Source: Rhizobium sp. Q54 (lineage in GTDB: Bacteria; Pseudomonadota; Alphaproteobacteria; Micropepsales; Micropepsaceae). From it: 64,000 nt of DNA. Both the position numbers and the translations under genes were made by a program. Positions 7,838-18,142 of this stretch are shown here, piece by piece. The stretch covers positions 1 to 64,000 of the forward strand of contig CAMAPL010000013.1 in the NCBI GenBank assembly GCA_945860165.1, written 5' to 3'. Each line of letters begins with the position of its first letter. The first letter of the stretch is position 1. Below the pieces are notes generated by a model. That model was given only the letters and a program-made list of their open reading frames with translations, did no database searches and was not told the origin of the DNA.

Positions 7838-8253
7838 CCGCCCCCAAGTCACCCTTCGTCCCAAGCATACCGTCACACGCAACTACACAAACCGAGCCCT
7901 GACAGTTCCCAGCTACCCACCCCGTCCCCAGCACACCGGATCGACCGAGCAAAATCGTAAGTATGGGGAGCGTAGGTACCATCTGAGAAAATGGGGGGGT
8001 GCCGGGGTAGTGGGGTCTGGCCTAGGGGGATTTTGGAGGGCCTAGATGATGTCGTGAGACTAGGTGCTAGCTGGGCGGTGGCTAGAGGGCGCTTGTGGGC
8101 GCTGGTTAGGCTGGGTTTAGCGTTCAATTTTGTCGCGCATGTAAGTGTAGAACGCGACCAAGTCCCAGCGGGTCCGCTACAGGTCCGCAGCTAACAGGTA
8201 ATCAGGACCTGTTTCATACGGGCACTGTAAGACACTGATTTCAGGGGGGAAAG
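7838..8253. other. Non-coding, strongly skewed interval between autotransporter and tRNA-Lys
   Basis: No convincing gene is present; the open frames look compositional. The left part (7836-7935) is C-rich on the plus strand and the right part (7980-8120) is G-rich, including four G runs at 7993-7999, 8004-8007, 8012-8015 and 8025-8029 that fit a G-quadruplex pattern. Downstream of the tRNA 3' end lies an inverted repeat, CAGGTCC (8180-8186)/GGACCTG (8205-8211), possibly helping end tRNA transcription. The right boundary of the mobile element may fall here. Confidence 0.45.
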
Positions 8254-8329
8254 TGGTGGGTGATGCAGGGATCGAACCTGCGACAAGCTGATTAAGAGTC
8301 AGCTGCTCTACCAACTGAGCTAATCACCC
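8254..8329 (-). tRNA. tRNA-Lys(CTT)
   Basis: A complete 76-nt cloverleaf with encoded CCA. The acceptor stem is GGGTGAT/ATCACCC, the D arm is AGCTCAGTTGGTAGAGC, the anticodon arm is GCTGA/TCAGC around CTCTTAA (anticodon CTT, Lys codon AAG), and the T arm carries GGTTCGATCC. It appears intact. It marks the start of conserved chromosomal gene order to the right. A hairpin GGCCTC/GAGGCC at 8367-8384 lies between it and rodA. Confidence 0.97.
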
Positions 8330-8436
8330 ACGCTGCCCGGCGGGTTTGGTCGCACCGTCAGGGACCGGCCTCATAACAGAGGCCTATCCCCCTGTCCATA
8401 AAGGCTTATGGAACCGGCTGTGTGTCCTTTTTCGGC

Positions 8437-9591
8437 TCAGATAATCCCGCCGGAATGGCGCGGAATCTCTACCTGGCGGTGGATATGGACGCTCATCAGG
8501 ATGCCGAAACCCAGCATCACGGTCAGCATGGCGGAGCCGCCATAGGACAGCAGCGGCATGGGGATGCCGACCACTGGGATCATGCCCATCACCATCATCC
8601 CGTTAATCATGATGTAGAAGAAGAAGTTCAGGACCACGCCCATGGCCACCAGCCGGCTGAACTGGCTGCGGGCGCTCATCGCGGTCTGCACCCCATAAAA
8701 AATAACCACCGCGAACAGGATCAGCAGCGCCAGGGCGCCGACAAAGCCAAACTCCTCGCAGAAGCTGGTCCAGATGAAGTCGGTCTGTTTTTCCGGCAGG
8801 AAATTGAGGCGGCTCTGGGTCCCTTCCAGGAAGCCCTTGCCCGCCACCCCGCCCGAGCCGATGGCGATCTTGGCCTGGGTGATGTTCCAACCCTTGCCCA
8901 GCGCATCAGCGGCGGGATTGAGGAAGGTCTCCACCCGGGCCTTCTGATAGTCGTGCAGCACGAATTGCCAGGCCAGCGGGATAGACGCCGCGATGGCGCC
9001 CAGGGTGGGGCCGATCCACCACCAGCTCAACCCCGCCAGGAACAGCAGCGCGCAGCCATCCATGATGATGATCAGGGTGGTACCCAGATTGGGCTGCAGA
9101 AAGACAAAGATGGCGGGAATGCCGATCATCGCCAGCCCGATGGCTAGCGGCAGCGGCTTGGAGACATCCTCCATGCTTTTGCCATGGAGGAACCGCGCCA
9201 GCGCCAGCACCAGCGCAATCTTCATCAGCTCGGACGGCTGCAGCTCCATCGGACCAACAGAAATCCAGCGCTGGGCGCCCATTCCTATATGGCCAATGGT
9301 TTCCACCGCCACCAGCAACAGCAGGGCGACGCCATAGGCCGGATAGGCCAGGCTCATCCACACCCGGATATCGATCATCGCCGCCATCAGCAGCACGATC
9401 AAGCCCAGGGTGAAATGACCCAGCTGGCGCAGCGCCCAGGGCTGGAACTGTCCGCCCGCGACCGAATAGAGCATGGCGATGCCGGCCATGCCAATCAGGG
9501 CGATCAGCAGCACCAGGCCCCAGTTCACCTCGAACAGTTTGTCGGCGAAAGACAGCGTGCGCTTGGCCGCGGCGTAGGGACGGGGCGCCAT
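8437..9591 (-). CDS. rodA: Peptidoglycan glycosyltransferase RodA (SEDS family)
   Basis: An integral membrane SEDS glycosyltransferase of the elongasome that polymerises lipid II with PBP2 during rod growth. The 384 residues give about ten hydrophobic segments. Family signatures include the segment around LQPNLGTTLIIIMDG, GSGGVAGKGFLEGTQ and VVGIPMPLLSYGGSAM near the C-terminus. The start overlaps the mrdA stop (TGATG), so the two partner proteins are translationally coupled. It is the last gene of the mreB-mreC-mreD-mrdA-rodA operon and is followed by tRNA-Lys. Confidence 0.95.
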   Translation of the reverse strand: MAPRPYAAAKRTLSFADKLFEVNWGLVLLIALIGMAGIAMLYSVAGGQFQPWALRQLGHFTLGLIVLLMAAMIDIRVWMSLAYPAYGVALLLLVAVETIGHIGMGAQRWISVGPMELQPSELMKIALVLALARFLHGKSMEDVSKPLPLAIGLAMIGIPAIFVFLQPNLGTTLIIIMDGCALLFLAGLSWWWIGPTLGAIAASIPLAWQFVLHDYQKARVETFLNPAADALGKGWNITQAKIAIGSGGVAGKGFLEGTQSRLNFLPEKQTDFIWTSFCEEFGFVGALALLILFAVVIFYGVQTAMSARSQFSRLVAMGVVLNFFFYIMINGMMVMGMIPVVGIPMPLLSYGGSAMLTVMLGFGILMSVHIHRQVEIPRHSGGII

Positions 9592-11522
9592 CAGCCCCCC
9601 GCTTTCGACGGCGGCACCGGCACGGCCTGGCTCTGCTTTTTGGGCGGCGCGTCAGCGGCGGCGGAGGTCACCGGATAGGCGTTGGGCATCCGCGCCGGAT
9701 CGCGCTGCTGGCAGAAATGCAGGATGTCGCGGGCCATCACCACATGCGGATGGCCAATGGCGCCATGCTCGATGATGTTGACGATGGCGTATCTGGGATT
9801 GATCACCGGCGCATAGCCGACAAACAGCGCGTGATCGCGCATTTTCCATTCCAGATTTTCGTTCTTGGTCAGGCCGCGGGCGCGTTCTTCCCGTGTAAAG
9901 ACGCGCACCTGAGCGGTGCCGGTCTTGCCCGCCATCTCAAAACCCGGCTCGGTAATACGCCAGGGAAAGCCGGTGCCGCCCGGCTCGTTGGTCACCTTGC
10001 GCAGACCTTCGCGCACCGTGGCCAGCGCCTCGTCGCCGAAATCCAGCTTGGCCGGCGCTTCGCGCGGCATCAGCCGCCCGCCCACCGAATGCACAATGCG
10101 GGGAGAGACCGCCTTGCCGCTGGCGACGCGCGCTGTCATCTGGACCAGTTGCAGCGGCGTGACCGTGACATAGCCCTGGCCGATGCCGACACTGAGCGTG
10201 TCGCCCTGCTGCCAGGCCCATTTGTAGGTCTTCTGTTTCCATTCCCGGCTGGGAATAAGGCCGCCGCGCTCGCCCGGCAGCTCGATGCCGGTGGGCGCGC
10301 CCAGTCCCAGCTTGCGGGCGGCGGCCTCGATCCGGTCGATGCCCAGCCGGCGCGAGGTTTCATAGAAAAACACGTCGCAGCTGTGCTGGATAGCCTGCTG
10401 CAAGTCCATCGTGCCGTGGCCTTTCCTCTGCCAGCAATGAAAGGCATGGCCGCCGAAATTGTAAACGCCGCTGCAGGTCACGTGATAGTCGGTGGTGGCG
10501 ATGCCCGCTTCAACGGCGGCCAGGGCCAACGCGATTTTGAAGGTCGAACCTGGCGGATAGGTGCCGCCCACCACCTTGTTGAGCAGCGGCTTGTGGTCGT
10601 TGGTGGTGAGTTCGCGCCATTGCGCACCGGAAAGGCCGTTGTTGAACCAGTTGGGGTCGAAGCCGGGGGTGGAGGCCAACGCGATCACATCGCCATTGTG
10701 GACATCCATCACCACACAGGCCGCGCTTTCCTCGCCCAATTTGCTGGCCACCATCTGCTGCACCTGGCGGTCGATGGTGAGATAGACATCATCGCCCGGC
10801 TCGCCGGCATCCTTGCCCAGTTCGCGGATGATGCGGCCATAGGCGTTGACCTCAACGCGCGACGTGCCGGCGCGCCCGCGCACCGGTTTGTCGAATTCCT
10901 TCTCGATGCCGCGCTTGCCAGTGTGATAGCCCGGCAGGCTGAACAGGGCATCACTTTCCGCGGCCTTTTCCTTCGGCGATACCGAGGCAACATAGCCCAG
11001 TATGTGCACCGCCTCCTTGCCGAAGGGATAGTCGCGGCTTTCGCCGACATCGGGCTGCACCCCAGGCAGATAGGGCAGGTGCAGGTTGATGCGGGAGAAA
11101 TCCTCCCAGGTCAGATTCTCCGCCACCGGCACCGGCACGAATTTCTTGTTGGCGGCTATGTCTCGCAGTACTTTCTTCTTCTGCTGGTCGGTGAGGTGGA
11201 TCACCTTGCCGATCTGCTCCAGCGCATGTTCGGCGCCCTCGCTCGCCTGTTCCGACACCAGGAGCACGCGATAGTTGCGCCGGTTGTTGGCCAGCTCGAC
11301 ACCGAAGCGATCGACGATGCGGCCGCGCGGCGGGGCCAGCAGCCTTTGCGAGACGCGGTTGGCTTCCGCATCCTCCAGATACTGGTCGCCGTCGCGGATC
11401 TGCAGCTGGTAGAGGCGGCCCGCCAGAACCGCAAACACAGCTGCCATGCCGCCGCCCATGCCCACCGAGCGGCGGGTGAAGGTGGCATAGCGGCTTTTGT
11501 CCTTTTTATCGAACAGCGGCAT
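9591..11522 (-). CDS. mrdA: Penicillin-binding protein 2, class B transpeptidase
   Basis: The transpeptidase partner of RodA in lateral-wall synthesis. The 643-residue protein has an N-terminal membrane anchor (about 20-40, GGGMAAVFAVLAGRLYQLQI) followed by the PBP dimerisation domain (RGRIVDRFG). The transpeptidase domain has its catalytic serine at 326 (GSTFK), an SCD motif standing for SxN, and KTGTAQ at 533-538. The C-terminal tail is Ala/Pro-rich. It overlaps mreD upstream and rodA downstream by one base each (TGATG). All catalytic motifs are present and the length is normal. Confidence 0.96.
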   Translation of the reverse strand: MPLFDKKDKSRYATFTRRSVGMGGGMAAVFAVLAGRLYQLQIRDGDQYLEDAEANRVSQRLLAPPRGRIVDRFGVELANNRRNYRVLLVSEQASEGAEHALEQIGKVIHLTDQQKKKVLRDIAANKKFVPVPVAENLTWEDFSRINLHLPYLPGVQPDVGESRDYPFGKEAVHILGYVASVSPKEKAAESDALFSLPGYHTGKRGIEKEFDKPVRGRAGTSRVEVNAYGRIIRELGKDAGEPGDDVYLTIDRQVQQMVASKLGEESAACVVMDVHNGDVIALASTPGFDPNWFNNGLSGAQWRELTTNDHKPLLNKVVGGTYPPGSTFKIALALAAVEAGIATTDYHVTCSGVYNFGGHAFHCWQRKGHGTMDLQQAIQHSCDVFFYETSRRLGIDRIEAAARKLGLGAPTGIELPGERGGLIPSREWKQKTYKWAWQQGDTLSVGIGQGYVTVTPLQLVQMTARVASGKAVSPRIVHSVGGRLMPREAPAKLDFGDEALATVREGLRKVTNEPGGTGFPWRITEPGFEMAGKTGTAQVRVFTREERARGLTKNENLEWKMRDHALFVGYAPVINPRYAIVNIIEHGAIGHPHVVMARDILHFCQQRDPARMPNAYPVTSAAADAPPKKQSQAVPVPPSKAGG

Positions 11523-12058
11523 CAGAAATCGCTCCGCGAAGCGCCCACCAGGCGGTGGTGGATGATCCCGAAAACATAAACGGTCGGGACATAGAACAAC
11601 ACCGTCATCGCCAGTTCGCTGAGGATCGGCGCCAGTGGCTGGAAGTGCCCGTACAGCGCCGCGATGGTGAAATAGGCGGATGCGCAGGCGACGGATGCCG
11701 CAGCCCCGAAACCGACCACGGCCACCAGGCCGGAAAGCCCGGCGAAACTATCGCGCTGGCGTGCCACCACGGCATAGGTCAGGACAAAGGCCAGAGACCA
11801 GACGCCCGGCGGGCCGCCCGACAAGATGTCCTCGGCAATGCCGATCGTCAGCGCTGCGGCGGGTGTCATCAGGTCGGGCCGCACCAGGCACCAGAAATAG
11901 ATCGGCAGCAGCCCCAGCAGCGGCGGCGGCACCGCCCCACCCAGCAGCGAGATGGGAATATTGGCGATAAAAACGCCCAGAAGGCCGCACAGCAGCGGCA
12001 GTAGGACACCTAGAAGACGCTGGGTGGTCGTGCTGCCGGGACGTTCGAGCGCCGCCAT
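11522..12058 (-). CDS. mreD: Rod-shape-determining membrane protein MreD
   Basis: A 178-residue polytopic inner-membrane protein with five or six hydrophobic segments (for example LLGVLLPLLCGLLGVFIANI near the start), the size and topology of MreD. It connects MreB/MreC to the RodA-PBP2 synthase. Identification rests largely on position: two bases after mreC and overlapping mrdA (TGATG). Conserved features include the segment around PLLGLLPIYFWCLVRPDLM and GIAEDILSGGPPG. Confidence 0.92.
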   Translation of the reverse strand: MAALERPGSTTTQRLLGVLLPLLCGLLGVFIANIPISLLGGAVPPPLLGLLPIYFWCLVRPDLMTPAAALTIGIAEDILSGGPPGVWSLAFVLTYAVVARQRDSFAGLSGLVAVVGFGAAASVACASAYFTIAALYGHFQPLAPILSELAMTVLFYVPTVYVFGIIHHRLVGASRSDF

Positions 12059-12060
12059 GG

Positions 12061-13071
12061 CTATTGATCTTCCGACTCGGCCGCTTCCGGCGACGGCGAC
12101 GCGTTCGTCGCCATCGGCCTGGCCACGACGACCGGCTTGGGGGCAGCCAGAACCAAAGCCGGCGTCGCGGCGACCGGAGGCGGAGGCTGTGGCTTCAGGC
12201 CCGCGGCTTCCGCCGGCAATTGCACGGTGGGGGGCAGCGCCTCGGGCGGCTGGGAGAAATTGAGGATTTCGACATCCTGGCTGGAGGACGCATCGGCCAG
12301 CAGGGCGACACGCCAGCCGCCACTGCCGTCATCGACCACTGTGCCGATGGGCAGCCCCGCCGGCAGCAATCCGCCGTCACCGGAACTCACCACCTGGTCG
12401 CCGGCATGGAGCGTCGCCTGCCGCGAGACGATATCCAGCACCGGCATCGTCGTATTGTCGCCGGTCATCATCGCCTGGACATTGCCGCTGCTGCCCACCG
12501 CCGAGGAGATGGTGACGGGAATGCGCGAATTGAGGTCGGTGAGCAGGATCACCCAGCTGGTGCGCTGGCCCGTGAGATAGATGCGCCCGATCATGCCGCG
12601 CGCATCCACCACTGCCTGGCCGGGCATCGCCCCGTCCTGTTTTCCCGCGTTCAGCACCATGGTCTGCAGGAAAGGCCGGCTGACCCGCCCGATCACCCGC
12701 GCCAGCACCGCATTGAGCTTGGGATCTGGCACGGCATGCAGCAGGATCTGGTAGCGCGTCACCCGCCCCTGCAGCACGGTCGCCACGTTGCGCCACTGGC
12801 GCAGGCGGGCGTTTTCTTCCTTGAGTTTCAGATTCTGCTCATAGACCGAGAATACCTCGGTGATGGAGCCGACGAAGCGGCCGAAGTCCTGCACCGGGGC
12901 ACGGACTTTCTCCAGCCCCGGGGCTATCCAGTCGGTGACCCAGGCGCGGGCCTGGTCGAACATGCCCGATTGCGCCTTGCCCAGCAGCACCAGGACGATC
13001 GCCAGCGCAATGACAATGACCAGCGGCAACTGGGCATTGCTTTTGCGGGCGATCTTCCAGGCGTTTGCCAT
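12061..13071 (-). CDS. mreC: Rod-shape-determining protein MreC
   Basis: A 336-residue bitopic protein: one N-terminal transmembrane helix (about 15-32, LVIVIALAIVLVLLG), a coiled-coil stretch (about 75-95, EQNLKLKEENARLRQW) that mediates dimerisation, and a periplasmic beta domain with ARVIGRVSRPFLQTM and VVDARGMIGRI. It links cytoplasmic MreB to the periplasmic PBP2-RodA machinery. The last 70 or so residues form a Pro/Ala/Val-rich tail that is longer than in enterobacterial MreC and probably disordered. It sits 27 bp after mreB. Confidence 0.95.
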   Translation of the reverse strand: MANAWKIARKSNAQLPLVIVIALAIVLVLLGKAQSGMFDQARAWVTDWIAPGLEKVRAPVQDFGRFVGSITEVFSVYEQNLKLKEENARLRQWRNVATVLQGRVTRYQILLHAVPDPKLNAVLARVIGRVSRPFLQTMVLNAGKQDGAMPGQAVVDARGMIGRIYLTGQRTSWVILLTDLNSRIPVTISSAVGSSGNVQAMMTGDNTTMPVLDIVSRQATLHAGDQVVSSGDGGLLPAGLPIGTVVDDGSGGWRVALLADASSSQDVEILNFSQPPEALPPTVQLPAEAAGLKPQPPPPVAATPALVLAAPKPVVVARPMATNASPSPEAAESEDQ

Positions 13072-13098
13072 GCTGCCGCGGCCCCTGCCAGCGTATCT

Positions 13099-14250
<1,152 letters not shown>

Positions 14251-15813
14251 TTATCTCGCGACCGTTAACGCCTCGGGCGCGTGTTTTTCCCGTTTCACCA
14301 GCAAATTGTTCAGTGCATTCACATAGGCATAGGCGGCGGCCACCATGGTGTCGGTATCGGACGCCTTGCCGGTCACAGTGCGCCCATTTTCCTCCAGACG
14401 CACGCTCACTGTGGCCTGGGCGTCGGTGCCTTCGGTCACGGCGTTGATCTGGAAAAGCTGCAGGATGGCGGTGTGGGGATAGGCCTCGCGGATCGCCATG
14501 AATATGGCATCGACTGGGCCGTCGCCGCTGGTTGTGACGCTCTTGACCGTGCCAAAGGCCTCCAGGGTCAGCGACGCCACCGGGATGATACCGGTACCCG
14601 ATTCCACCCGCAGCGCCTTGATCGAAATGGCGTCATGGCCGCGCACGATCTCGTCGTCCACCAGAGCGGCGATATCCTCGTCAAAGATGTGCTTTTTCTT
14701 GTCCGCCAGTTCCTTGAAGCGCTTGAAGGCTTCCTCGAAAGCGTCGGTTTCCAGGACGTAGCCCATGGCTTCCAGCTTGTCGCGGAAGGCGTGCCGGCCT
14801 GACAGCTTGCCCAGCATCAGCGAGGTGGAATGCACCCCGACATCCTCGGGCCGCATGATCTCGTAGGTTTCAACATTCTTCAGCATGCCGTCCTGATGGA
14901 TGCCGCTTTCATGGCTGAAGGCATTCTTGCCGACGATGGCCTTGTTGTACTGGACCGGGAAGCCGGTGACGTTGCTGACTAGTTTCGAGGCGCGGTTCAG
15001 CATGGTGGTGTTGATGCCGGTGGTAAAGGGCATGATGTCCCTGCGTACCTTCAGCGCCATCACAATCTCTTCCAGCGCGGCATTGCCGGCGCGTTCGCCG
15101 ATGCCGTTGATGGTGCATTCCACCTGCCGCGCCCCCGCCAGCACGCCGGCCAGAGAATTGGCCACCGCCAGGCCCAGGTCATTATGGACATGGGTAGAGA
15201 AGATCACCTTGTCGGCATTGGGTACGCGGTTGCGCAGCATGGTGATGATGTCGAAATATTCCTGCGGCGTGGAATAACCCACCGTGTCGGGCACATTGAT
15301 CACCGTGGCGCCGGACTGGATGGCGACATCGACGCAGCAGCACAGGAAGTCGGGCACCGTGCGGGTGGCGTCTTCGGCCGACCATTCCACTTCGCTGGTA
15401 TAGTTGCGGGCCCGGACCACGCTGGCGCCGATGGCTTCCAGAACCGCGTTTTCGCCCATGTTCAGCTTGTGCTTCATGTGCACTGGGCTGGTGGAGATAA
15501 ACGTGTGAATCCGGGGCCGAAACGCGCCTTTCAGAGCTTCGCCAGCGCGGTCGACATCCTTGAATCCGGCGCGGGACAGACCGCATACGCTGGCGCGTTT
15601 GACGATCTTGCTGATCTCCTGCACCGCCCGGAAATCACCGGGCGAGGAAATTGGAAAGCCGGCTTCGATGACGTCAACGCCCATTTCATCCAGCAGTTCG
15701 GCGATCTGCAGTTTTTCTTCATGCGACATTGCTGCGCCGGGCGACTGTTCGCCGTCGCGCAGGGTCGTGTCAAAGATTTGAATCGGTGTCGTTTCGATAT
15801 TCGTGGTGGCCAT
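14251..15813 (-). CDS. leuA: 2-isopropylmalate synthase
   Basis: The first committed enzyme of leucine synthesis: it condenses acetyl-CoA with 2-oxoisovalerate. The 520-residue protein starts at [10 protein letters not shown], whose ATG has AGAAGGA ten bases upstream; an in-frame start 39 bp earlier has none. The N-terminal TIM-barrel domain has [13 protein letters not shown] (catalytic Arg19, metal-binding Asp20) and the metal-binding [18 protein letters not shown] and HESGIHQDG follow. The C-terminal third is the leucine-binding regulatory domain. The gene is transcribed alone and is preceded by a Leu-rich leader peptide, so it is probably controlled by attenuation as well as feedback inhibition. 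Confidence 0.97.
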   Translation of the reverse strand: MATTNIETTPIQIFDTTLRDGEQSPGAAMSHEEKLQIAELLDEMGVDVIEAGFPISSPGDFRAVQEISKIVKRASVCGLSRAGFKDVDRAGEALKGAFRPRIHTFISTSPVHMKHKLNMGENAVLEAIGASVVRARNYTSEVEWSAEDATRTVPDFLCCCVDVAIQSGATVINVPDTVGYSTPQEYFDIITMLRNRVPNADKVIFSTHVHNDLGLAVANSLAGVLAGARQVECTINGIGERAGNAALEEIVMALKVRRDIMPFTTGINTTMLNRASKLVSNVTGFPVQYNKAIVGKNAFSHESGIHQDGMLKNVETYEIMRPEDVGVHSTSLMLGKLSGRHAFRDKLEAMGYVLETDAFEEAFKRFKELADKKKHIFDEDIAALVDDEIVRGHDAISIKALRVESGTGIIPVASLTLEAFGTVKSVTTSGDGPVDAIFMAIREAYPHTAILQLFQINAVTEGTDAQATVSVRLEENGRTVTGKASDTDTMVAAAYAYVNALNNLLVKREKHAPEALTVAR

Positions 15814-16098
15814 ATCAAAAGTCCTTCTGTTCGTCGCAGCTCGCGACTTCAATTCTCCTGTTGCGTTGATCCCCTAACCACCCGGCGCGCGAACCATTCG
15901 CGCATCGTAAGCGACTAGGGGCTGCTAAGAAGAAGAAGCGCGTGCGAAGAACCGAGGGAATGACGGGGTTGAATGTTGGCGCACGCGAAATCGCTGGCGG
16001 AATATCCACCCGTCGCGATTTCGATATGCACGCCTTCCGTCATTGACCTGTCGCCGTTCCGCCCGTGAATATTTACCGGTGCCTGACGCTGTAACCAA
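15814..16098 (-). promoter_or_regulatory. leuA promoter and attenuator leader
   Basis: On the minus strand a promoter-like pair TTGGTT (16093-16098)/TAAATA (16070-16075) with 17-bp spacing precedes a leader ORF. After its Leu codons come mutually competing structures. CCCCTA (15916-15921 region, overlapping the leader stop) can pair with TAGGGG formed from 15871-15876. This encloses a strong 7-bp hairpin GCGCGAA-TGG-TTCGCGC (15887-15903). A third hairpin, GTCGC/GCGAC (about 15832-15846), sits just before the leuA ribosome binding site. No clear T tract follows, so the control may be on translation initiation or a Rho-type attenuator. Confidence 0.6.
15915..16043 (-). CDS. leuA leader peptide (42 aa, four consecutive Leu codons)
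   Basis: A short ORF starts at ATG 16043 (AGG six bases upstream) and ends with HALLLLSSP and a TAG stop at 15915. The four CTT codons are adjacent at 15927-15938. A run of the pathway's end-product amino acid just before structured RNA and the biosynthetic gene is the hallmark of ribosome-mediated attenuation: stalling at Leu codons under leucine starvation would change folding of the downstream RNA. The encoded peptide itself is probably not functional. The start is the least certain point. Confidence 0.7.
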   Translation of the reverse strand: MTEGVHIEIATGGYSASDFACANIQPRHSLGSSHALLLLSSP

Positions 16099-16416
16099 CG
16101 GATAAATCACCGTTTTTTCCTAGCGTCTGGGCGTTTTTACGCCGATTTTGTCCTGTGGCGCAATAGCGACAGGGGCATGGCCGGAAAAACGCCTCGCCCA
16201 TCCCGACGTAAATTTATATTGTAAACAACATCTTGCTTACCGCCCCCTGAAACAGGGACAGACGACCGACCTTCCGCCTACGGAAAAGCGCCGGGGTTCC
16301 GGGCGGCCAACCGCCCATTTTTGTGACATTCAAAGTGGTTGCCTCGGCCCTCGAACGCGCCTATCGGGGCGGACGAACTATCGTTTGACCCTCCACCCCC
16401 TTTCGAGCACGCGGAC
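16044..16416 (+). promoter_or_regulatory. Structured leader ending in a terminator, upstream of the ABC transporter
   Basis: No gene lies between the leuA leader and the permease. On the plus strand three hairpins follow each other: CCCTG/CAGGG (16245-16257), TTCCG/CGGAA (16272-16285) and GGGCGG-CCAA-CCGCCC (16301-16316), the last followed by ATTTTTG. A TATATT element (16215-16220) could be a -10 box. The layout fits either a riboswitch or attenuator in front of the transporter or a small RNA of about 100 nt. I could not match it to a known riboswitch class. Confidence 0.45.
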
Positions 16417-18141
16417 ATGAAAATCCTGCCGCCCGTCTCGATCGAAGCACGACGCTTGCTCCCCAGCCGCTGGGACCTGCTGGCGGCGATTCTGGTGCTG
16501 GGCTTTATCGTCGCCTTTGCCGATGCCAGCCGTCTTCTCGTGCAGCCTCTGTCGAGCATTTCTGGGGGCAATCTGAGCCTCGATCCCGCCCTGCTCCCCG
16601 GCTACGCCCTGCGCACAGGCTTGCGGATGCTGCTGGCGATGGGGGTCTCGCTGGCCTTCACCTTCATCTATGCCACCTGGGCGGCCAAGAATCCGCGCGC
16701 CGGCACGCTTCTGGTGCCTTTGCTGGACATCCTGCAATCGGTCCCGGTGCTAGGCTTCCTGTCGGTGACGGTGGTGTGGTTCCTGTCGCTGTCGCCGGGA
16801 CGCATCTTCGGCGCCGAGCTGGCCTGCGTCTTCGCTATCTTCACCAGCCAGGCCTGGAACATGGCCTTCAGTTTCTACCAGTCGCTGCGCACCGTGCCCG
16901 AGGACCTGACCGAGGCCGGGCGGATGTTCGGCCTTTCCGCCTGGGCGCGGTTCTGGCGCATCGAGGCGCCCTTCGCCATGCCGCCGCTGATCTGGAACAT
17001 GATGGTGTCCATGTCCGGTGGCTGGTTCTTCGTCACCCTGTCCGAGGCCATCAGCGTCGGCCAGACCAGCATCGCCCTGCCAGGCATCGGCTCCTACATT
17101 GCGGTGGCCATCGCCCAAAAGGACCTGACCGCCATCCTCTATGCCATCCTCGCCATGCTGGTGGTGATCCTGATCTACGATCAGCTCCTGTTCCGCCCGC
17201 TGGTGGCCTGGGCCGACCGGTTCAGGATCGGCGACGAACAGGCAGATGACTCGCCGCAAAGCTGGGTGTTCAACATGCTGCGCCGCTCGCGCCTGATCGA
17301 CTGGATGACGGCGCCGTTCGAGCAGATGATGCGCTGGAGCTACCGCTTCCAGCCGCCCTCCTTCGGCGTGCGCGCCGCCCTACGGGACGGCGACAGCAAG
17401 CTGGCCGATATCCTCTGGTACGCGATCCTGGGCGTGCTGGGCCTGTATGCCGCCTTCCGCGTCACGGCCTTTGCCTATGCCAATCTTAGCTGGGGCGACC
17501 TGGGCACGGCGGTGGGCCTGGGGTGCCTGACCCTGCTGCGGGTGATGGTGCTAATCGTCCTGGCCAGCCTGATCTGGACACCCATCGGCATCTATGTCGG
17601 CCTGCGCCCGCGCCTGACCCGCATCGTGCAGCCGGTGGCGCAATTCTTCGCCGCCTTTCCCGCCAATATCCTGTTCCCGCTGGCCGTGTCGGTGATCGTG
17701 GCCTGGTCGCTCAATCCCGACATCTGGTTGTCGCCACTGATGGTGTTGGGGACCCAATGGTACATCCTGTTCAATGTCATTGGTGGAGCCAGCACCATCC
17801 CAAAGGAGCTAATGGATGCCGGCGACAATTTCGGCGTCAAGGGCTGGCTGTGGTGGAGAAAGATCGCGCTGCCGGCGGTGTTTCCCCACTACCTGACCGG
17901 CGCGATCACCGCCTCGGGCGGCACTTGGAACGCCTCCATCGTGGCGGAGGTCGCCAACTGGGGCGATACCAAGCTGCGCGCCCATGGCCTGGGCGCCTAT
18001 ATCGCCGACGCCACCCAGGCCGGCGATTTTCGTCTTGTCGTGCTCGGCATCGCGGTGATGGCCTTTTTCGTGGTGGTGGTGAACCGCCTCGTCTGGCGAC
18101 CGCTTTATTGGTACGCCGAACGCAAGTACCGTTTGACCTGA
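16417..18141 (+). CDS. ABC transporter permease, two fused NitT/TauT-type permease domains
   Basis: A 574-residue inner-membrane protein from the ATG at 16417 (an in-frame TTG at 16339 is less likely). It holds two binding-protein-dependent permease domains in tandem. Domain 1 (about 75-270) has the EAA loop EAGRMFGLSAWARFWRIEAP. Domain 2 (about 365-560) has the corresponding DAGDNFGVKGWLWWRKIALP. Around twelve hydrophobic segments are present. Such proteins form the whole channel of nitrate/sulfonate/taurine-type importers. The ATPase gene follows after one base. No periplasmic binding protein is encoded nearby, so the substrate is unknown. Confidence 0.88.
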   Translation: MKILPPVSIEARRLLPSRWDLLAAILVLGFIVAFADASRLLVQPLSSISGGNLSLDPALLPGYALRTGLRMLLAMGVSLAFTFIYATWAAKNPRAGTLLVPLLDILQSVPVLGFLSVTVVWFLSLSPGRIFGAELACVFAIFTSQAWNMAFSFYQSLRTVPEDLTEAGRMFGLSAWARFWRIEAPFAMPPLIWNMMVSMSGGWFFVTLSEAISVGQTSIALPGIGSYIAVAIAQKDLTAILYAILAMLVVILIYDQLLFRPLVAWADRFRIGDEQADDSPQSWVFNMLRRSRLIDWMTAPFEQMMRWSYRFQPPSFGVRAALRDGDSKLADILWYAILGVLGLYAAFRVTAFAYANLSWGDLGTAVGLGCLTLLRVMVLIVLASLIWTPIGIYVGLRPRLTRIVQPVAQFFAAFPANILFPLAVSVIVAWSLNPDIWLSPLMVLGTQWYILFNVIGGASTIPKELMDAGDNFGVKGWLWWRKIALPAVFPHYLTGAITASGGTWNASIVAEVANWGDTKLRAHGLGAYIADATQAGDFRLVVLGIAVMAFFVVVVNRLVWRPLYWYAERKYRLT

Positions 18142-18142
18142 C

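Noticed and set aside
8254-8329. tRNA-Lys as the attachment site of the integrative element
   Set aside because: No duplicated 3' tRNA-Lys segment is found near the integrase beyond an 8-base match (TGGTGGGT), whereas a tRNA-Gly fragment lies at the correct place.
9717-11579. Long open frame of 620 codons on the plus strand opposite mrdA
   Set aside because: It is an antisense shadow of a fully motif-supported PBP2 gene; its His/Ala/Gly/Arg-rich composition is typical of the complementary frame of GC-rich coding DNA.
16215-16322. Guanidine (ykkC-type) or TPP riboswitch before the ABC transporter
   Set aside because: A CGGGGTTCCGGG segment is reminiscent of one ykkC motif but sits at the wrong end, and the other conserved elements are missing; no TPP-box signature is present.
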